DNA of 64,000 nt from Tridacna crocea (lineage: Eukaryota > Mollusca > Bivalvia > Cardiida > Cardiidae), in assembly GCA_943736015.1 (NCBI GenBank), contig OX031064.1, positions 30,689,361 to 30,753,360 of the forward strand, in the 5' to 3' direction. The position numbers and the translations under genes were made by a program. Numbering within the stretch: the first letter of the stretch is position 1; every line of letters begins with the position of its first letter. A model generated the notes under the pieces. It ran no database searches, was not told the DNA's origin, and saw nothing but the letters and a program-made list of their open reading frames with translations. Below, one piece after another: positions 61,216 through 64,000 of this stretch.

Positions 61216-61617
61216 GAAAGTACTGATAAAAGCCATGTTCTCCATTGCTAGGGGGAGGGGGGGGGGGAAGAGAGTGATAGCAGACAGGTCAAATCTTCGA
61301 AGTTTATATGGCGTGCGCAGACAACGGCCAAGACCCAAGTAATCGATTCGGGGAATCAGTATCTATCGGGAGATCGATTACGGATTACCCGAGTCTTAGC
61401 CGAATCCGTCCGTTTTTCGGCGATGAAAGCCGATATTACACGAATCCACATTAGGATGCTCTACCTTTAACCCTTTCCCAAACGACTGCAACCTGCGATC
61501 TGGGTCGATACGGTTTGCAGATGTATTAAACCTCATTTTCACAAAGTATGGCTCACGTGAACTCGACCACCTTCGACGGTTAAAAATGCACTCCAAAGTG
61601 AGGCTGCATGTTCTTTT

Positions 61618-61642
61618 CAGTTCAGTCTGACTGATTGGTTGG

Positions 61643-61680
<38 letters not shown>

Positions 61681-61705
61681 GAATGAATGAATGAATGAAT
61701 GATCG
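61618..61705. repeat. GATT/GAAT simple repeat
   Basis: Run of (GATT) followed by (GAAT) units. Confidence 0.95.
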
Positions 61706-61734
61706 ATGGATTGTATGGTTATAAAGCCGTTTTC

Positions 61735-62245
61735 AACATTATTTCAGTAATATCGCGGCGCCCAATGCACTTATCCATGCTTTCCATGGATTTTTTCTAC
61801 CAGTACTCCGCATAATATTCTTCCCAAGCTACTGGCAGCTTCCCTACATAACCATCGTAGACAAAATGATCCGCGTTCACAGAACTTGAGAAGAATGAAT
61901 CCTGTCGCAATGACGATCATCAATCCTAGGAAGGAAATTGGCCGAGCCAGTTCTCTGGAATTTGCCGAGCCCCGGTGGCTCAGTCAGTAACGCACAGGAC
62001 TTGAGAACGGGGAATCGTGAGTTCGATCCTCGGCTTAGCCAACTTCTTTCCGAGGATTGATGATAGTCATTGCGACAGGATTTATTCGTCCCTCTCTCAC
62101 CAATGGTCGTTGTTTTAAAGATGGTTATATGGGAAAGTAGCCAGGGGCTTGGCAAGAATATTCTGCGGAGTACTGGTAACAGAAACCCCAGGAAAGCATG
62201 GATAGGTGCGCTGGCCGCCGCGATATAACTGAAATAATGTTGAAA
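61735..62245. repeat. 510-bp foldback with a tRNA-like centre
   Basis: Outer arms TTCAACATTATTTCAGTAAT...CTTATCCATGCTTTCC and the inverse copy at about 62190-62245; inner arms ATCCTGTCGCAATGACGATC and its inverse near 62065. The middle (61968-62041) has A-box GTGGCTCAGTCAGTAACGC and B-box GAGTTCGATCC, as in tRNA-derived SINEs. Looks like two SINE copies head to head. Confidence 0.75.
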
Positions 62246-62251
62246 ACCGCG

Positions 62252-62480
62252 TTAACCCTTTACCAAACAACAAAATTTTAGACTGGTCCAAATTGAAAGC
62301 ACGTGCAGACAACAAATTCAGAGTAACTCAAAATTTGAAATTTGTTTCGAGCAGGATAGAAAACATTGCGGGAAAGGGAGAAAATGCTGGTTCCAAGCAT
62401 TTTCTACGTTTCCCATAAGGTTTTCAAAAAGCTTCCATCTTAGGGTCGTAAAAACCAGGGATTGTTTGGTAAAGGGTTAA
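62252..62480 (-). mobile_element. TTAA palindromic MITE
   Basis: TTAA at both ends, both with CCCTTTACCAAACAA-type ends; follows the foldback directly. Confidence 0.9.
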
Positions 62481-62481
62481 A

Positions 62482-62486
62482 CACCG

Positions 62487-62518
<32 letters not shown>

Positions 62519-62540
62519 ATCGATCGATCGATCAATCAAT
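62482..62540. repeat. CAAT/CGAT simple repeat
   Basis: Run of ATCA units changing to ATCG and back. Confidence 0.95.
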
Positions 62541-62602
62541 CTGGAATTTTTACCGTCTTTAAACTCCTGTATACACTTTTTGATGCAGAAAGGCCTGATT
62601 CT

Positions 62603-62790
62603 TACCGTTGTATCACACAGTGACAAGTTTTGACGACCCTATGATAGAGGCTTTTTGAAAACATTGTGAAAAAAAAAGTAGAAAATGCTGGTAACTCTAT
62701 AAAAAGACAAATTTCATCTTTTGACCTATGATTAAACCGTTGTCTTTCATTACTTTCAATTTGAACAAGTTTACCATTTGTTCACGAGGG
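62603..62790 (+). mobile_element. TTAA MITE, decayed
   Basis: Second palindrome arm missing; left end ACCGTTGTATCACACAGTGA. Confidence 0.6.
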
Positions 62791-62889
62791 TGGTCAATGT
62801 TTAAACTGCTAAATACGGTTGAAATGAAATTTCAACTCAATAGCAGAACCTAAATAGGCCTATTGCGCTTTCAAAGTTGATTTCACTGG

Positions 62890-63000
62890 AAAGTAAATAC
62901 CGTATCGGACAATGCAGATGAAAAATCAGACTGCACGTTTTGTGCAGTCTGATCTTGATCTATATTGTCCGCAAAAAGCTCCATGAATCGTACTAAGCAG
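62890..63000. repeat. Hairpin repeat GATCTTGATCTATATTGTCC family
   Basis: AATCAGACTGCACGTTTTGT / GCAGTCTGATCTTGATCTAT, then GTCCGCAAAAAGCT. Relatives near 487-560, 13150-13250, 16440-16510, 18375-18440, 49860-49975, 50560-50660. Confidence 0.65.
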
Positions 63001-63043
63001 CATGATTGCTAAACCAATCTGCACATGACGTCACCTACATGTA

Positions 63044-63273
63044 TTAACTCATTACCAAACGACAAAATTTTAGGTTAAGCCAAATCGAAAGCATTTGCAG
63101 ACAACAAAATAAAAGTGAGTGAAAATTTGAAATTTGTTTTGTGAAGGGTTGAAAACATCGTGGGAAAAAGGAGAAAATGCTGGTTACCAGCATTTTCTCC
63201 TTTTCCCACAATGTTTTCCAAAAATTTCTTTCACAGGGACGTCAAAAGTAGGGATTGTGTGGTAATGGGTTAA
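63044..63273 (-). mobile_element. TTAA palindromic MITE, best preserved copy
   Basis: 230 bp with TTAA at both ends (63044-63047, 63270-63273). The central palindrome (GGAGAAAATGCTGGTTACCA and its mirror, flanked by GGGAAAA/TTTTCCC) is perfect apart from one extra A. Useful type copy: terminal repeats CTCATTACCAAACGAC and GTGTGGTAATGGG. Confidence 0.93.
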
Positions 63274-63454
63274 GCACTACGCTCCCAGCTTTGTCTGCGT
63301 ATGTCATGTTCTTCGAAGATATGACCTGTCTGCTATGACGAATCACCCATCCTCCTAATACCTGGGAAAAGTAGAGCTTATACTGAAGCTATATTCCCTT
63401 ATTACCCAAGCATGTAGAACATATTTTAATGAATGGTCGATGTATAGGTTTCAT

Positions 63455-63650
63455 GCTAGCCGATTTTAGCTGAATGAATCGCACCAAGTAGCATGTTATA
63501 GGGTAAACGTTTATTTCATTTTGAAATATAAAGTAACGGTTGTTGTTTTAAAAAAGTAGTCCGCTTCTGTACCCAGCATGCCCAAATTAGATGGATGTAC
63601 ACGTATTTGTAGAACGCCGTCTAGCGGGAGATAATGACGCTCCCGATGTA
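63455..63650. repeat. Dispersed repeat (AAACGTTTATT family), copy 3
   Basis: Inverse to copy 2: TTTTAGCTGAATGAATCGCA, AAACGTTTATTTCATT, TCTGTACCCAGCATGCCC, CGTCTAGCGGGAGATAATG. Confidence 0.65.
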
Positions 63651-64000
63651 TTCTTGTTGTTTAGAAATAGTTTATTCGTGACCCCTTGTCCTTCACATAG
63701 ATGTCTCGTGACGTAAAAGATTATAAATTAAACCAACCATAATGGTCTTCAAACGCATAATTCTCTTTGAAAGGTTAATTTCGTCGGAAATAACACAAAA
63801 TATGAAATGGCGGAAGTATATAGTTTTATTTCCCGTAGATATTCGTAGCCTGTATATATCTTTATTATGCTCTCAAGAAATTTCTCCCAATCTGATTGGA
63901 TAATATTCCTTGATTATTAATAGTTGATCGGTCAGTTGGCAAGGGACTTGGAAATTTGTCCACGGTGTGGCGAAGCATGTCCCCCCAATCCAAGGTGGCG

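Noticed and set aside
1406-63273. Dozens of short frames containing '[16 protein letters not shown]' look like a repeated protein family.
   Set aside because: They are translations of the MITE palindrome read in either direction, usually 60-100 codons long, and they disappear outside the element. No protein is supported.

Overview
The window reads as nuclear DNA of a bivalve mollusc, probably a clam-like species. This is inferred from a spliced animal gene with long introns, tRNA-derived SINEs, and tandem-core elements ending in ACGG-type microsatellites that resemble the 'pearl' elements described from bivalves. No bacterial gene organisation is visible.

From 2.4 to 37.0 kb the minus strand carries one split gene that I recognise with high confidence as TTF2 (transcription termination factor 2, SNF2-family helicase/ATPase, Lodestar orthologue). 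I could place 21 coding exons. All junction phases agree and give 1,176 residues up to the stop codon. Motif I, DEAH, motif III and motifs V/VI are present. The 5' exons, which should hold the GRF zinc finger, were not found. One junction uses a GC-AG intron with a competing GT four bases downstream.

The TTF2 introns and much of the rest of the window are crowded with repeats. The commonest is a roughly 225-bp non-autonomous element with TTAA ends (piggyBac-like MITE). Its centre is a palindrome of about 60 bp. I count more than 45 whole or partial copies in both orientations, some in chains sharing single TTAA sites. Larger Helentron/HINE ('pearl')-like elements with cores of 156-170 bp in tandem have repeatedly landed inside these MITEs at nearly the same point. 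There are also tRNA-derived SINEs, a nearly perfect 450-bp palindrome with 6-bp target duplications, and a paired inverted repeat whose two copies lie in different TTF2 introns.

From 38 to 49 kb is gene-poor DNA. It holds an AT-rich foldback (39.4 kb), a DIRS-like tyrosine-recombinase retroelement fossil (40.1-43.9 kb), an odd GC-rich block (44.7-45.5 kb) and unassigned sequence.

From 49.3 to 54.0 kb the plus strand holds a second probable host gene: TATA box, non-coding first exon, intron, and a 673-codon open exon. It encodes a signal-peptide protein with RD-rich, basic, DLT-repeat and His/Gly-rich parts that I do not recognise.

From 54 to 64 kb there is no gene I can support. It is a mosaic of MITEs, 85-bp palindromes, a hairpin element with long TIRs, foldbacks and simple repeats.
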